From Sphingomonas mucosissima (GTDB taxonomy: Bacteria > Pseudomonadota > Alphaproteobacteria > Sphingomonadales > Sphingomonadaceae), in contig NZ_NBBJ01000006.1 in assembly GCF_002197665.1 (NCBI RefSeq), positions 62,001 to 126,000 of the forward strand: a DNA stretch of 64,000 nt, given 5' to 3'. The translations under genes and the position numbers were made by a program. Shown one piece after another: positions 16,174 through 25,455 of this stretch. Position 1 is the stretch's first letter; each line of letters opens with the position of its first letter. The notes beneath the pieces are model-generated. The model was not told the DNA's origin and did no database searches. It saw nothing but the letters and a program-made list of their open reading frames with translations.

Positions 16174-17797
16174 AGATCGCCTCCTTGAACGTCTCGAAGC
16201 CGACACGGCGATAGGTGTCGAGGAAGCGCTCACCCGGTTCGCGCACCTGCACGAAACGGTCCGTGACGCGCTCGATCGCGTCCACCACACCATCCTCGTC
16301 AAAGCCGGGTCCAGTGATCTTGGCGAGGCTCACGTCCTCCGCGCCCGATCCGCCGAGCGAGAGCTGGTAGTTCTCCTTGCCCTTCTTATCGACCCCCAGG
16401 ATGCCGATGTGCCCGGCATGGTGGTGGCCGCACGCATTGATGCAGCCCGAGATCTTGAGCTTCAATTCGCCGAGGTCACGCTGCCGGTCGAGATCGCGGA
16501 AGCGCTCCGCGATCTTCTGCGCCAGCGGGATCGAGCGCGCATTGGCGAGGCTGCAATAATCAAGGCCAGGGCAGGCGATGATGTCGCTGATGAGATCGAG
16601 GTTCGCCTCCGCGAGCCCCGCCTCGGTCAGCGCCTGCCACACCGCGTAGAGGTCCGCCTTGCGCACATGCGGCAGCACGATGTTCTGCGCATGCGTGACG
16701 CGCAGCTCGTCGAACGAGTACCGCTCGCCAAGGTCCGCCATCACGTCGATCTGGTCGGCCGAGGCGTCGCCCGGGATGCCCCCAACCGGCTTCAGCGAGA
16801 TGTTGACGATCGCATAGCCCGCTTGCTTGTGGGGCTTCACATTCTGGTCGAGCCAGACGGCGAAATCGGGATCGCTGCGATCCAGGTCCTCGCTCAGCCC
16901 GCTCTCGAATGCCGGTGGCGCGAAGAAGGCGCTGATCCGCTCCAGCTCAGCGACTGGCGGATCGATGCCCAGCGTCTTCACCTGGGCGAATTCCTCCTCG
17001 ACCTGGCGGCGATATTCGTCGGGCCCCAGCTCGTGCAGCAGGATCTTGATCCGTGCCTTGTAGATATTGTCGCGCCGGCCATAGCGATTGTAGACGCGCA
17101 GGCACGCCTCGAGATAGCTCAGCAACTCGTCCGCGGTCACGAAGTCGCGGATCTCGTGCGAGATCATCGGCGTCCGCCCCATGCCCCCGCCAACGAAGAT
17201 CTTGGCGCCCAGCACGCCGTCCTTCTTCAGCAGCTCGATGCCGATATCGTGCAGCCGCATCGCCGCGCGATCCTCCGCCGCCGCAATGACAGCGATCTTG
17301 AACTTGCGCGGCAGGTACGTGAATTCGGGGTGGAAGGTGCTCCACTGGCGCAGCAGCTCGGCCCAGGGGCGCGGATCGGTAACCTCGTCCGCGGCGGCAC
17401 CGGCGAACTGGTCCGACGAGATGTTGCGGATGCAATTGCCGCTGGTCTGGATGGCATGCATCTCCACCGTCGCCAGCTCCGCGAGGATGTCCGGCGCATC
17501 CTCCAGCTTGATCCAGTTGAACTGGAGGTTCTGGCGCGTGGTGAAATGGCCATAGCCGCGGTCATATTTACGCGCGACATGCCCCAGCATCCGCATCTGC
17601 CGGCTGCTCAGCGTGCCATAAGGCACCGCGACGCGCAGCATATAGGCGTGCAGCTGGAGATACAGGCCGTTCATCAGCCTGAGCGGCTTGAACCGGTCCT
17701 CGGTCATCTGGCCGGCGAGGCGCCGCTTCACCTGGTCGCGGAATTCCTCGACCCGGGCGTCCACCATCGACTGGTCATATTGGTCATATTGATACAT
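16166..17797 (-). CDS. cysI: Nitrite/sulfite reductase (sulfite reductase hemoprotein)
   Basis: A 543-residue siroheme/[4Fe-4S] reductase converting sulfite to sulfide with six electrons. The cluster and siroheme cysteines are seen in CPGLDYCSLANA and GCINACGHHHAGHIG; ferrite-like domain repeats and GHFTTRQNLQFNWI are typical. The surrounding cysH, SUMT, DUF934 and DUF2849 make sulfite the physiological substrate rather than nitrite. No flavoprotein cysJ is adjacent, so the electron donor is encoded elsewhere. Confidence 0.94.
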   Translation of the reverse strand: MYQYDQYDQSMVDARVEEFRDQVKRRLAGQMTEDRFKPLRLMNGLYLQLHAYMLRVAVPYGTLSSRQMRMLGHVARKYDRGYGHFTTRQNLQFNWIKLEDAPDILAELATVEMHAIQTSGNCIRNISSDQFAGAAADEVTDPRPWAELLRQWSTFHPEFTYLPRKFKIAVIAAAEDRAAMRLHDIGIELLKKDGVLGAKIFVGGGMGRTPMISHEIRDFVTADELLSYLEACLRVYNRYGRRDNIYKARIKILLHELGPDEYRRQVEEEFAQVKTLGIDPPVAELERISAFFAPPAFESGLSEDLDRSDPDFAVWLDQNVKPHKQAGYAIVNISLKPVGGIPGDASADQIDVMADLGERYSFDELRVTHAQNIVLPHVRKADLYAVWQALTEAGLAEANLDLISDIIACPGLDYCSLANARSIPLAQKIAERFRDLDRQRDLGELKLKISGCINACGHHHAGHIGILGVDKKGKENYQLSLGGSGAEDVSLAKITGPGFDEDGVVDAIERVTDRFVQVREPGERFLDTYRRVGFETFKEAIYG

Positions 17798-17840
17798 CGT
17801 ATGCTTCCTGGCCCTCGCCGGTTGCCGGCGAGATCGAAGG

Positions 17841-18137
17841 TCAAATCACCCAGCTGCCCGCATCGGGATCAGCCGGCTTCAGCGTCAGGTCCGGGCGAAC
17901 GGTGGGGCCGAGCGCGCGGATGCGATCCTTGATATGCGCCGGCCGCGGCCCCTCGGGCGTCGCCACGGCATCGATCACATAGGGCACGTTGACCCGGCGG
18001 GCGCCTTCCTCGGCCTTGGCGATCGCTTCGCCAAGATCGCCCACGTCGGCGGCATCCTCGACATGGCGGGACCAGCCGTTGCCGGTCCACCACGTGACAT
18101 CGCCCGTCACCAGATCATTTCCCGTCAGCAATTTCAT
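17841..18137 (-). CDS. DUF2849 protein
   Basis: A 98-residue cytosolic protein of family DUF2849 (KLLTGNDLVTGDVTWWTGNGW at the start, NVPYVIDAVATPEGPRPAHIKDRIRALGPTVR later). The family is found in alphaproteobacterial sulfite reduction operons next to cysI and cysG/cobA; its function is unknown. Start ATG 18137 overlaps the SUMT stop (ATGA). Confidence 0.85.
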   Translation of the reverse strand: MKLLTGNDLVTGDVTWWTGNGWSRHVEDAADVGDLGEAIAKAEEGARRVNVPYVIDAVATPEGPRPAHIKDRIRALGPTVRPDLTLKPADPDAGSWVI

Positions 18138-18925
18138 CCGTTCATGCTCTCCGCCGCCCGTGCCCAAGCCACCAATTTATCCTCCGCGTCTGATAATTCG
18201 ACCACCTCGCCAACGACGATGATCGCCGGGCTGGCCACCTTTTCGCGGCCCACCATGGGGCCAAGATCCGCCAGCAGCGTCTTCAGCGCACGATGACCGG
18301 GGCAGGTGCCCTTTTCCAGCACCGCGACCGGCATATCGGGCGCGACGCCATCGGCCATCAATTTGTCTGCAATCGCGTCCGCCGTCGCGACGCCCATGTA
18401 GATCACCAAGGTACGCCCCTGGCCGGCAAGCCCCGACCAATCCTGTTCGGTCAGCCCCTTGCACTGGCCGGCAACGAAGCTCACCGCGCTGGAATGATCG
18501 CGATGCGTCAGCGGCAGCATCGCCTCCGCTGCGCAGCCAAGCGCCGCCGATACGCCGGGGATCACCTCGACGGGCAGCCCAGCGGCGCGCACCGCCTCCA
18601 CTTCCTCGCCGCCACGCCCGAAGATGAACGGGTCGCCGCCCTTCAGCCGCACCACCACGCTGCCCGCGCGCACATGCGCCACGATCAGCGCGTTGATCGC
18701 GTCCTGCGGCAAGGTATGCCGCGCCCGCCGCTTGGCGACCGAGATGCGATGCGCCTCCGCCGGCGCGATTTCCAGCACGCGCGGATCGATCAGGCCATCG
18801 TGGACGACCACGTCGGCGGCTTTCAGCGCCGCCACGGCGCGTACCGTCAGCAGCCCCGGGTCTCCGGGGCCAGCGCCGACAAGGATAACGCGGCCACGCG
18901 CGTCGGGATCGAGAAGGCTCGTCAT
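18134..18925 (-). CDS. cobA: Uroporphyrinogen-III C-methyltransferase
   Basis: A 263-residue SAM-dependent methylase making precorrin-2 from uroporphyrinogen III, the first step toward siroheme. Motifs: VGAGPGDPGLLTVRA, VVRLKGGDPFIFGRGGEE, VIPGVSAALG, LTHRD. It lacks the N-terminal oxidase/ferrochelatase part of full CysG, so another protein must finish siroheme. First gene of the operon, supplying the prosthetic group of the CysI product. Confidence 0.93.
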   Translation of the reverse strand: MTSLLDPDARGRVILVGAGPGDPGLLTVRAVAALKAADVVVHDGLIDPRVLEIAPAEAHRISVAKRRARHTLPQDAINALIVAHVRAGSVVVRLKGGDPFIFGRGGEEVEAVRAAGLPVEVIPGVSAALGCAAEAMLPLTHRDHSSAVSFVAGQCKGLTEQDWSGLAGQGRTLVIYMGVATADAIADKLMADGVAPDMPVAVLEKGTCPGHRALKTLLADLGPMVGREKVASPAIIVVGEVVELSDAEDKLVAWARAAESMNG

Positions 18926-19009
18926 GATCGAAAGATGGCGCCGCGGCCCCCCGGCATCAACCGAGCGATGCTTGCCGATGCCGTAGGATAGCTATGCCGT
19001 TAGGGGAAC

Positions 19010-19651
19010 TTACGCGCAGCCCTCGACATAGCCGAGCGCCGGCATCGTCCCGACGTGGATCAGGCTTACCTTGCGGTCCTGCCCGATCTCGAAGCGCAGC
19101 GCGGGATCGCCGCCGGCCGCATTGGGGGCCGTCAGATATTTGGCCGGCGCGGCGACATATTCGTGCGGTTCCGCCCGGAAACCGCCAAAGGCGCGCACCA
19201 CGTCGCGCTCGCTTGCGCCAACGCCGATGCCCTCGACCAGCTTGACGTCCGATCGCTCGCCAATGGTGATCCGCCGGACCTTGCCGTCCGTCACGATCGC
19301 ATACACGCCGGGGTAGCTCGGCGAACTAACCGTGCGGCAATCGCCATCGATCTGCGCGCCGCGCTCCGCCCAACTGCCGCCGCGTGGGAGCGCAGCGCCG
19401 ATGCGTAGGTCACCCAGCCCCTCCAGCGCCAGGACCTTGCCGGGGGAGGGCGCAGTTGTCGGCGTTGGTGATGGGGTCGACGCGGCTGGCGAGCGCGATT
19501 GCTCCGGCATCGCGGACGCATCCGGTTCAGGTACACTCTGAACCACTTCCGGCGCCTGCGCCGCGTTCGGCGTATCGGGATCGGGATCGGGATCGGGGGA
19601 GCAGGCAACCAGCGCGATGCTCAGGGTGAGAGCGGAGACGAATGTTCGCAT
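19010..19651 (-). CDS. Putative lipoprotein with Asp-Pro repeat
   Basis: A 213-residue protein. The lipobox LVAC puts the lipidated cysteine at residue 17, followed directly by four Asp-Pro repeats and a Pro/Ser/Thr-rich linker to about residue 75. The C-terminal domain (GLGDLRIGAALPRGG ... GIGVGASERDVVRAFG) has the pattern of small periplasmic domains with paired short repeats. Start ATG 19651 gives a perfect lipoprotein signal; the frame extending to 19858 is overlap with astD. Specific function not recognised. Confidence 0.75.
   Translation of the reverse strand: MRTFVSALTLSIALVACSPDPDPDPDTPNAAQAPEVVQSVPEPDASAMPEQSRSPAASTPSPTPTTAPSPGKVLALEGLGDLRIGAALPRGGSWAERGAQIDGDCRTVSSPSYPGVYAIVTDGKVRRITIGERSDVKLVEGIGVGASERDVVRAFGGFRAEPHEYVAAPAKYLTAPNAAGGDPALRFEIGQDRKVSLIHVGTMPALGYVEGCA
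19574..19597. repeat. Hexanucleotide tandem repeat (ATCGGG)4
   Basis: Four exact tandem copies of ATCGGG, read on the minus strand as the Asp-Pro repeat next to the lipobox. Copy number change would stay in frame, so it could alter linker length but not switch the gene off. Confidence 0.7.
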
Positions 19652-19769
19652 CCCCGCACAACCATGCGCGTCGACAGGAAGTTTCGTCGCGGCAGCTGTT
19701 CTCACGTTCCTCGCGCCCGCTCGATCCCAGGCGTGGCGGCGGCAGCGCCATGCCCCGCCGCCGCCCCGC

Positions 19770-21179
19770 TCACGCGTTGCGCAAACCGATGCCGATCGAG
19801 GCCCGCGCCGCATCCGCTTCGTTGGACACCACGGGATAGGCGCAATAATCCGCCGCATAATACGCGCTGGGGCGATGGTTGCCTGACCAGCCGATGCCGC
19901 CGAACGGCGCGGAGGAGGAGGCGCCGTTGGTTGGCCGGTTCCAGTTGACGATGCCCGCCCGCGCGCCTGCCCAGAAGCGGTCGTACAAGGCCGGCGTCTG
20001 ACTGATCAGCGATGCCGACAAGCCGTAGCGCGTGTTGTTCGCCTCGGCGATCGCCTCGTCAAAGGTGTTGGTCCGCACCACCTGCAAGATCGGCCCGAAC
20101 AATTCCAGGTCCGGTCGCTCGCTGGCCGCCGTCATGTCGATAATGCCCGGCAACAGGAATGGCCGGTCCGGTACTGGTTGCTCCAGATGGCGGATCGGCC
20201 GCCCGCCGCGCATCAGCAGCGCAAGGAAGCTCTCGGTCAGTTGGTCGGCCGCTTCATTGTCGATCACCGGGCCCATGAAGGGCGCCGGGTCATCATGCGG
20301 CGCGCCGACGATCAGGCGCTGGAGCAGCCCGTTCAATTGCTCGATCAAGGGCGCATAGAGCTTTTCATCGACGATCAGCCGCCGCGCCGCGGTGCACCGC
20401 TGGCCAGCGCTGGTGAAGGCCGATTGGAGGATAATGACGGCCGCCGTGTAGAGATCCGGCGTGTCCCACACCACGATGGGGTTGTTGCCGCCCATCTCCA
20501 GCGCCAGGATCTTCTCCGGCTTCTCGGCAAACGCGCGGTTCAGCGCGATGCCCGTGCGGGCGGACCCGGTAAAGAGCAGCCCGTCGATCCCGTCATGCCC
20601 GGCCAGCGCCCGGCCTTCCTCGGGGCCGCCGATCACCAGGCGGATGCACTCTTCCGGCACACCAGCCGCGCGGTAGCAATCGACCAGAAAGGCGCCGCTG
20701 GCGGGCGTTTTCTCCGATGGCTTGAAGACCACCGCATTGCCCGCGATCAGGGCCGGGACGATGTGCCCGTTGGGCAGATGCGCCGGGAAATTGTACGGTC
20801 CCAGCACCGCCAGCACGCCATGTGGCTTGTGGCGAAGCGCCATGCGCGATCCCATCGGTGCGTCGAGCCGGCGCTGTGCCGTACGGTCGGCATAAGCGGA
20901 GACGGAAATGTCCACCTTGCCGATCACGGTGTCGACTTCGGTGCGCGCTTCCCACAGCGGCTTGCCGGTCTCGCGTGCGATCAGGTCCGCGAAATCATCC
21001 TGCCGCGAGCGAATGACATTCGCGAACCGGCGCATCGTCTCGATACGATAGGTGAGCGGGCGCGCCGCCCAGGCCGCCCAGCCGCCGCGCGCAGCGGCCA
21101 CTTCCGCATCCACGTCTCCGATCGCCCCGCGCCACAGTTCGGCGCCGGTCGCGGGCTCGAAGGAGATGATTTCGCTCAC
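19770..21179 (-). CDS. astD: Succinylglutamate-semialdehyde dehydrogenase
   Basis: A 469-residue NAD-dependent aldehyde dehydrogenase. The catalytic cysteine lies in SAGQRCTAARR, the base in LEMGGNNP, and the C-terminal PTNGASSSAPFGGIGWSGNH is characteristic of AstD, the last step of the arginine succinyltransferase pathway (succinylglutamate semialdehyde to succinylglutamate). No other ast gene is adjacent, so the rest of the pathway must be elsewhere or the enzyme serves a different aldehyde. Confidence 0.9.
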   Translation of the reverse strand: MSEIISFEPATGAELWRGAIGDVDAEVAAARGGWAAWAARPLTYRIETMRRFANVIRSRQDDFADLIARETGKPLWEARTEVDTVIGKVDISVSAYADRTAQRRLDAPMGSRMALRHKPHGVLAVLGPYNFPAHLPNGHIVPALIAGNAVVFKPSEKTPASGAFLVDCYRAAGVPEECIRLVIGGPEEGRALAGHDGIDGLLFTGSARTGIALNRAFAEKPEKILALEMGGNNPIVVWDTPDLYTAAVIILQSAFTSAGQRCTAARRLIVDEKLYAPLIEQLNGLLQRLIVGAPHDDPAPFMGPVIDNEAADQLTESFLALLMRGGRPIRHLEQPVPDRPFLLPGIIDMTAASERPDLELFGPILQVVRTNTFDEAIAEANNTRYGLSASLISQTPALYDRFWAGARAGIVNWNRPTNGASSSAPFGGIGWSGNHRPSAYYAADYCAYPVVSNEADAARASIGIGLRNA

Positions 21180-21237
21180 GTATTGCCCTCAATAATCGTA
21201 TTCCGGCCTTATGGGAATTCGGCCGGCCGAAACAAGT

Positions 21238-22596
21238 TCAGCGAAGTGCCTCGCCCATGTTCCGGATCGCAGCGATCTTGGCGTTGAACGGTGCCCAATC
21301 GTCCTGGTCCCTGATCGCCGACCAGATCGCCTCGACCTCCTCGATCAGCATCGCGCACGGCTCGCCCGCCCAATAAGGATGCGAGCGCTCGGCGCGTAGC
21401 GGCGCGGCGGCGAGCAGTGCCCGCGCCTCGTCCCATGCCGGCGCATAGCCGTCTGGCAGCGGCTGGCCGAAGGCATCGAAGAAAAAGCGGTCGATGCCCG
21501 TGCCGGTTTCCCGAAGCGCGCGCTCGGTTGCCTGCACCAGCGCGCGGTCCGCCTCCGGCGAGACGCTCGCCCGGCCCAATCGCCAAAGGAACGCATCGGT
21601 GATGGCCGGCTGATACGCCGGGGCAAACTGGTCCAGCGCGGCGATCAGCGGGTCGGCATCGGTCAACAGGCGCAGCGACGACGCCAGCTGCATCACGTCC
21701 CAATGGATCGCCTCGGGCTGCCGACCAAAGGCGTAAATGCCGTTGTGGTCGAAATACGCCGCGACAAAGGCCGGCTCCCACGTCGGCGTGAACCGCCAGG
21801 GGCCATAATCGAAGCTCTCGCCGGTGATGTTGATATTGTCCGAATTGAGCACGCCGTGGACGAAGCCAGCGGCCATGTACGACGCGGCAAGCCGCGCAGT
21901 GCGCTCGACCACCAGCTCCAGCAGCCGCACGGGATCGTCGCTGTCCTCGCCGTAGAGGTTCGCCATGACATAGCGGACCAGCCGGCGCATGGCGTCCGCC
22001 TCCCGCCCGAAGGCCAGCCGCTGAAACGTGCCGATCCGGATGTGGCTATGGCTCAGCCGCACCAGCACGGCGGAGCGGGTAGGGGAGGGCTCGTCCTCGC
22101 GGTGCAGCGCTTCGCCGGTCTCGATCAGCGAGAAGCTGCGCGATGTCGGCACGTTTAGCGCCTCCAGCATCTCGCTCGCCAGCACTTCGCGCACCCCGCC
22201 CTTCAGCGTGAGGCGGCCATCGCCGAATCGGCTCCACGGCGTCTTCCCCGATCCCTTGGTGCCAAGATCCATCAGCCGGCCCTTGTCGTCGCGAAGCTGC
22301 GCAAAGGTGAACCCGCGCCCGTCGCCGATGTCAGGATTGTAGGTGCGGAACTGATGCCCGTGATAGCGCAGCGCCAGCGGATGGGTGAGTGAGCCGGGCA
22401 ACGGCTTGAAAAGGCCGAAATGTTCCGTCCACAGGCCGTCGTCCATTCCGCCGAGGCCGATCTGCGTCGCCGCGCGCTCGTTGAGGAACCGGATGATCGT
22501 TTGTGGAAAGGCCGCGCCCTCCACCTGATCGTAGAATGCATCCCCAAGCGCGAGGAGGCTCGTCTCGGGTCGGTACGCTTGCGGGTCGAAGGCCAT
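21238..22596 (-). CDS. selO: SelO/YdiU family protein adenylyltransferase
   Basis: A 452-residue pseudokinase-fold enzyme (formerly UPF0061) that transfers AMP to protein hydroxyl groups. Seen: KGSGKTPWSRFGDGRLTLKG with the nucleotide-binding lysine, VHGVLNSDNINITGESFDYG with the metal-binding Asn/Asp, and the typical YHGHQF near the N-terminus. The C-terminal selenocysteine/Cys found in some members is not evident. Start ATG 22596 gives MAFDPQAYRPETS; a start at 22635 would overlap the divergent hydrolase ATG at 22634. Confidence 0.92.
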   Translation of the reverse strand: MAFDPQAYRPETSLLALGDAFYDQVEGAAFPQTIIRFLNERAATQIGLGGMDDGLWTEHFGLFKPLPGSLTHPLALRYHGHQFRTYNPDIGDGRGFTFAQLRDDKGRLMDLGTKGSGKTPWSRFGDGRLTLKGGVREVLASEMLEALNVPTSRSFSLIETGEALHREDEPSPTRSAVLVRLSHSHIRIGTFQRLAFGREADAMRRLVRYVMANLYGEDSDDPVRLLELVVERTARLAASYMAAGFVHGVLNSDNINITGESFDYGPWRFTPTWEPAFVAAYFDHNGIYAFGRQPEAIHWDVMQLASSLRLLTDADPLIAALDQFAPAYQPAITDAFLWRLGRASVSPEADRALVQATERALRETGTGIDRFFFDAFGQPLPDGYAPAWDEARALLAAAPLRAERSHPYWAGEPCAMLIEEVEAIWSAIRDQDDWAPFNAKIAAIRNMGEALR

Positions 22597-22633
22597 GCGT
22601 CGATATGGGACCCGGGTGAGCGAAGGTGCAAGC

Positions 22634-23509
22634 ATGACCGCCTGGAAAGATGTTTATTGGTGGTCGAACGACGGTTTGCGGCTGCACGCGCGCGATTATC
22701 CCGGCGAGCCCGGCGCGCTTCCTGTCCTTTGCCTTCCCGGGCTGACGCGCAACGCGCGTGATTATGATGTGCTGGCGCGGCGGATCGCCGGCCGCCACCG
22801 CGTGCTGGCGGTTGATCTCCGGGGTCGCGGCGAAAGCGCCTATGCCAAGGATCCGATGAGCTATGTCCCGCTAACCTATGCGCAGGATATTGCGGCCTTG
22901 CTGGCGGATCAGCAGGTCAATCGCTTCATCGCGATCGGCACGTCGCTGGGCGGCATCGTCGCCATGCTGCTCGCGGGCATGTTGCCTGGGCGGATCGCCG
23001 GCGCTCTCCTGAATGATGTGGGCCCCGAAATCGATCCCGCCGGTCTCGCCCGCGTGCGCGGCCACGTCAGCCGCTCCAGCACCTGGCCCACCTGGATGCA
23101 CGCCGCCCGCGCGATCCAGGAGGCGCATGCCGACATCTATCCCGACTGGAATTTCGAGGATTGGCTCGCGATGGCCAAGCGGCTGTACCGGCTCAACAAT
23201 GCCGGTCGCATCGTGATCGACTATGATTTGAAGATCGCCGAGCCTTTCCGCGCTCCGGGCAATCAGGCCGGCCCGGACATGTGGCCCGCCATGGCGGCGC
23301 TGGGCAGCGCGCCGGTGCTGGTGGTGCGGGGCGGAAGGTCCGACATTCTGCGCGCAGATGTGGCTGAGCGCATGATCGCTGCGCTTCCCCATGCGGAGCT
23401 GATCACGCTGCCGGGCATCGGCCATGCCCCGACACTTGCCGAGCCGGGGGTGCAGGGCGCGATCGACCGGCTGCTCGCCCGCGCCGCCGCGGAACCGGCA
23501 AGCGCCTGA
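22634..23509 (+). CDS. Alpha/beta hydrolase
   Basis: A 291-residue alpha/beta-hydrolase fold protein. The nucleophile elbow is GTSLGG, oxyanion region LCLPGLTRNARDY, and the catalytic His lies in GIGHAPTLAEPG. The helical lid at about residues 130-190 carries several Trp residues and may bind a hydrophobic ester; the substrate is unknown. It is 35 bases upstream of an SDR gene, in a likely three-gene run with the SDR and GH130 gene. Confidence 0.88.
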   Translation: MTAWKDVYWWSNDGLRLHARDYPGEPGALPVLCLPGLTRNARDYDVLARRIAGRHRVLAVDLRGRGESAYAKDPMSYVPLTYAQDIAALLADQQVNRFIAIGTSLGGIVAMLLAGMLPGRIAGALLNDVGPEIDPAGLARVRGHVSRSSTWPTWMHAARAIQEAHADIYPDWNFEDWLAMAKRLYRLNNAGRIVIDYDLKIAEPFRAPGNQAGPDMWPAMAALGSAPVLVVRGGRSDILRADVAERMIAALPHAELITLPGIGHAPTLAEPGVQGAIDRLLARAAAEPASA

Positions 23510-23544
23510 GGCGTCAAGGCAACTCCTGCCCAAGAGGAGCCTTC

Positions 23545-24318
23545 ATGACTGATCAATCCGACGCGCACACCGCCACGACTCCGCTCGCCGGCCGCCGTGT
23601 GCTGGTCACTGGCGGCACGACCGGTATCGGCCGCGCGATCGCGGTGCTGCTCGCGAGCGAGGGTGCCAAGGTCTTCATCTGTGGGCGGGACGAGCAGCAT
23701 CTCGAAGATGCGCTGACGCGCATTCGAGAAGTGGGCGAGGGCGACGGCATGTCCATCGATCTGGCGGAAGAAAGCAACGTCGCTCGCCTGTTCGATGCGG
23801 CAACCGCGTACCTCGGTGGGCTGGACGTCGCCGTGATTAACGCAGCCCGCGGCGCCGAAGGCTTGTCCGAAATGAGCGAGGCTGACCTGCGCTATACCAT
23901 CGGCAGCAACTTCACTGCCTATCTGCTCTCCGCGCAAGCGGCCACCAAGGCGATGGGCGCCTATGGCGAGGATGCAAAGGGGCAGGGCGACATCGTCCTG
24001 GTCGGCTCGATGAGCGCCTATGTCCTCGGTCCCGGTTCCACCGTCTATGCCGGGATCAAATACGGCATCCAGGGTTTCGCCATCGCGCTCCGCCGCGAGC
24101 TCGGCAAGAAGGGCGTACGCGTCTCGCTCGTCGAACCGGGCCTCACCGGCAGCGACATGGTGGAGGGCACCAACGAGGAACAGGCCGAACGGATCAACAA
24201 GGAGGAAATGCTCCGCGCCGAGGACATCGCGGTCGGTGTGCATTACCTGCTGACCCAGCCGCGCCGCGCCGTTGTGCAGCAAGTTACCATTTCGCCGCGC
24301 ATGCAGGATCAGGAATGA
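23545..24318 (+). CDS. SDR family oxidoreductase
   Basis: A 257-residue classical short-chain dehydrogenase: cofactor motif TGGTTGIG, NAARGAEG, catalytic Ser and Tyr-xxx-Lys in VGSMSAYV and YAGIKYG. NADP preference is suggested by CGRDE after the second strand, but this is inference. AAGAGGAGC precedes the ATG. Its stop overlaps the GH130 start (ATGA), so the two are co-translated. The substrate could be a sugar or a sugar-derived ketone given the neighbour. Confidence 0.88.
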   Translation: MTDQSDAHTATTPLAGRRVLVTGGTTGIGRAIAVLLASEGAKVFICGRDEQHLEDALTRIREVGEGDGMSIDLAEESNVARLFDAATAYLGGLDVAVINAARGAEGLSEMSEADLRYTIGSNFTAYLLSAQAATKAMGAYGEDAKGQGDIVLVGSMSAYVLGPGSTVYAGIKYGIQGFAIALRRELGKKGVRVSLVEPGLTGSDMVEGTNEEQAERINKEEMLRAEDIAVGVHYLLTQPRRAVVQQVTISPRMQDQE

Positions 24319-25445
24319 CCTTTCCGCTCGATCACCTCGTCTTCACGCCGCACGATGTCGATCTGTCCCGCTCGCCGCTCGCGGGGCATATCGATGAGGA
24401 CACCTATGTTCTGGGCGCCTTCAATCCGGGGATGACCCGGCTGCCGAACGGCAACCTCCTTCTGATGGTGCGGATTGCCGAGGCGTTGCGCACGCCCATT
24501 CGCGACGGTCATGTGCGGGCGATCCGCTGGGAGGAGGCTGGGTATCGGCTCGATCCATGGCCACTTCAGCTCGTCGACACCGCCGATCCGCGCAAGTTCA
24601 TGATGCGCGGCGGCGGGTGGAAGGTGATGGCGCTGACCTCCTTGTCCTGGCTGCTCCCGGTCGAGCTTGATCCCGAGGGGCGCCGGGTAGAGGCGGTTCA
24701 TTACGACCGCGCGATCGCGCCGCGGGCCAGTTACCAGAATTATGGCGTGGAGGACGCACGCATCAGCCGCGTCGGCGACCGCTTCCTGATGACGACCTGC
24801 TCGGTCAGCCCGGAACGCCACTCGACCACGCTATATACCAGCACGGACGCGCTGGACTGGCAGCTTCAAGGCATCGTCCTTGATCATCAGAACAAGGACA
24901 TGCTGATCTTCGAGGGGCTGATCGGCGGCAAATATTGGGCGCAGACCCGTCCGCTCGGCGATCTGTACTTCGCCTATCCACCAAGCAGCGAATGGCGCGC
25001 CGGCCCCTCGATCAACCTTGCCTCGTCGCCTGACGCGCTCCATTGGAAGCCGAGCGACCATCCCGGCGTCCGCCCCCATGCCGCGACCACCGCGACGGCG
25101 CGCATCGGCGGCGGCGCGCAGCCGGTGCTGACCACGGTAGATGGCCGCGAAGGCTGGCTCACCTTGTGGCACGGCGTCGAACCATCCGGGGTCGTCGGTA
25201 TCTACCGCACTTATTGGACCCTGCTCGACAAGGACGAGCCCTGGCGCACGATCGCCACCCAGCATCAGCCGCTGCTCGAGCCCAATCCGGCGCTCACCGA
25301 GCCACTGAAGGACCAGATGTACCTCGACAATGTCGTCTTCACGACCGGCATCGTGGATGCTGACGACCATTGGATCGTGGCAAGCGGGGAGGCGGACCTC
25401 GCCTGCCGCATCACCCACATGCCCAAGAGCGCGATCCGGGTCTGA
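24315..25445 (+). CDS. GH130-like glycosidase/phosphorylase
   Basis: A 376-residue five-bladed beta-propeller protein resembling glycoside hydrolase family 130 (beta-mannoside phosphorylases and related hydrolases). Supporting features are FNPGMTRLPNGNLLLMVRI near the start, YGVEDARIS with the family aspartate, and W-rich blade repeats including TLWHGVEPSGVVGIYRTYW. No signal peptide, so cytosolic. Coupled to an SDR, which suggests turnover of an intracellular oligosaccharide. Substrate is not deducible. Confidence 0.78.
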   Translation: MTFPLDHLVFTPHDVDLSRSPLAGHIDEDTYVLGAFNPGMTRLPNGNLLLMVRIAEALRTPIRDGHVRAIRWEEAGYRLDPWPLQLVDTADPRKFMMRGGGWKVMALTSLSWLLPVELDPEGRRVEAVHYDRAIAPRASYQNYGVEDARISRVGDRFLMTTCSVSPERHSTTLYTSTDALDWQLQGIVLDHQNKDMLIFEGLIGGKYWAQTRPLGDLYFAYPPSSEWRAGPSINLASSPDALHWKPSDHPGVRPHAATTATARIGGGAQPVLTTVDGREGWLTLWHGVEPSGVVGIYRTYWTLLDKDEPWRTIATQHQPLLEPNPALTEPLKDQMYLDNVVFTTGIVDADDHWIVASGEADLACRITHMPKSAIRV

Positions 25446-25455
25446 TCCCCTGCGA

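Noticed and set aside
16088..17932. Long plus-strand open frame of 614 codons
   Set aside because: It is antisense to cysI, whose siroheme motifs and operon context are clear; long shadow frames are expected at this GC content.
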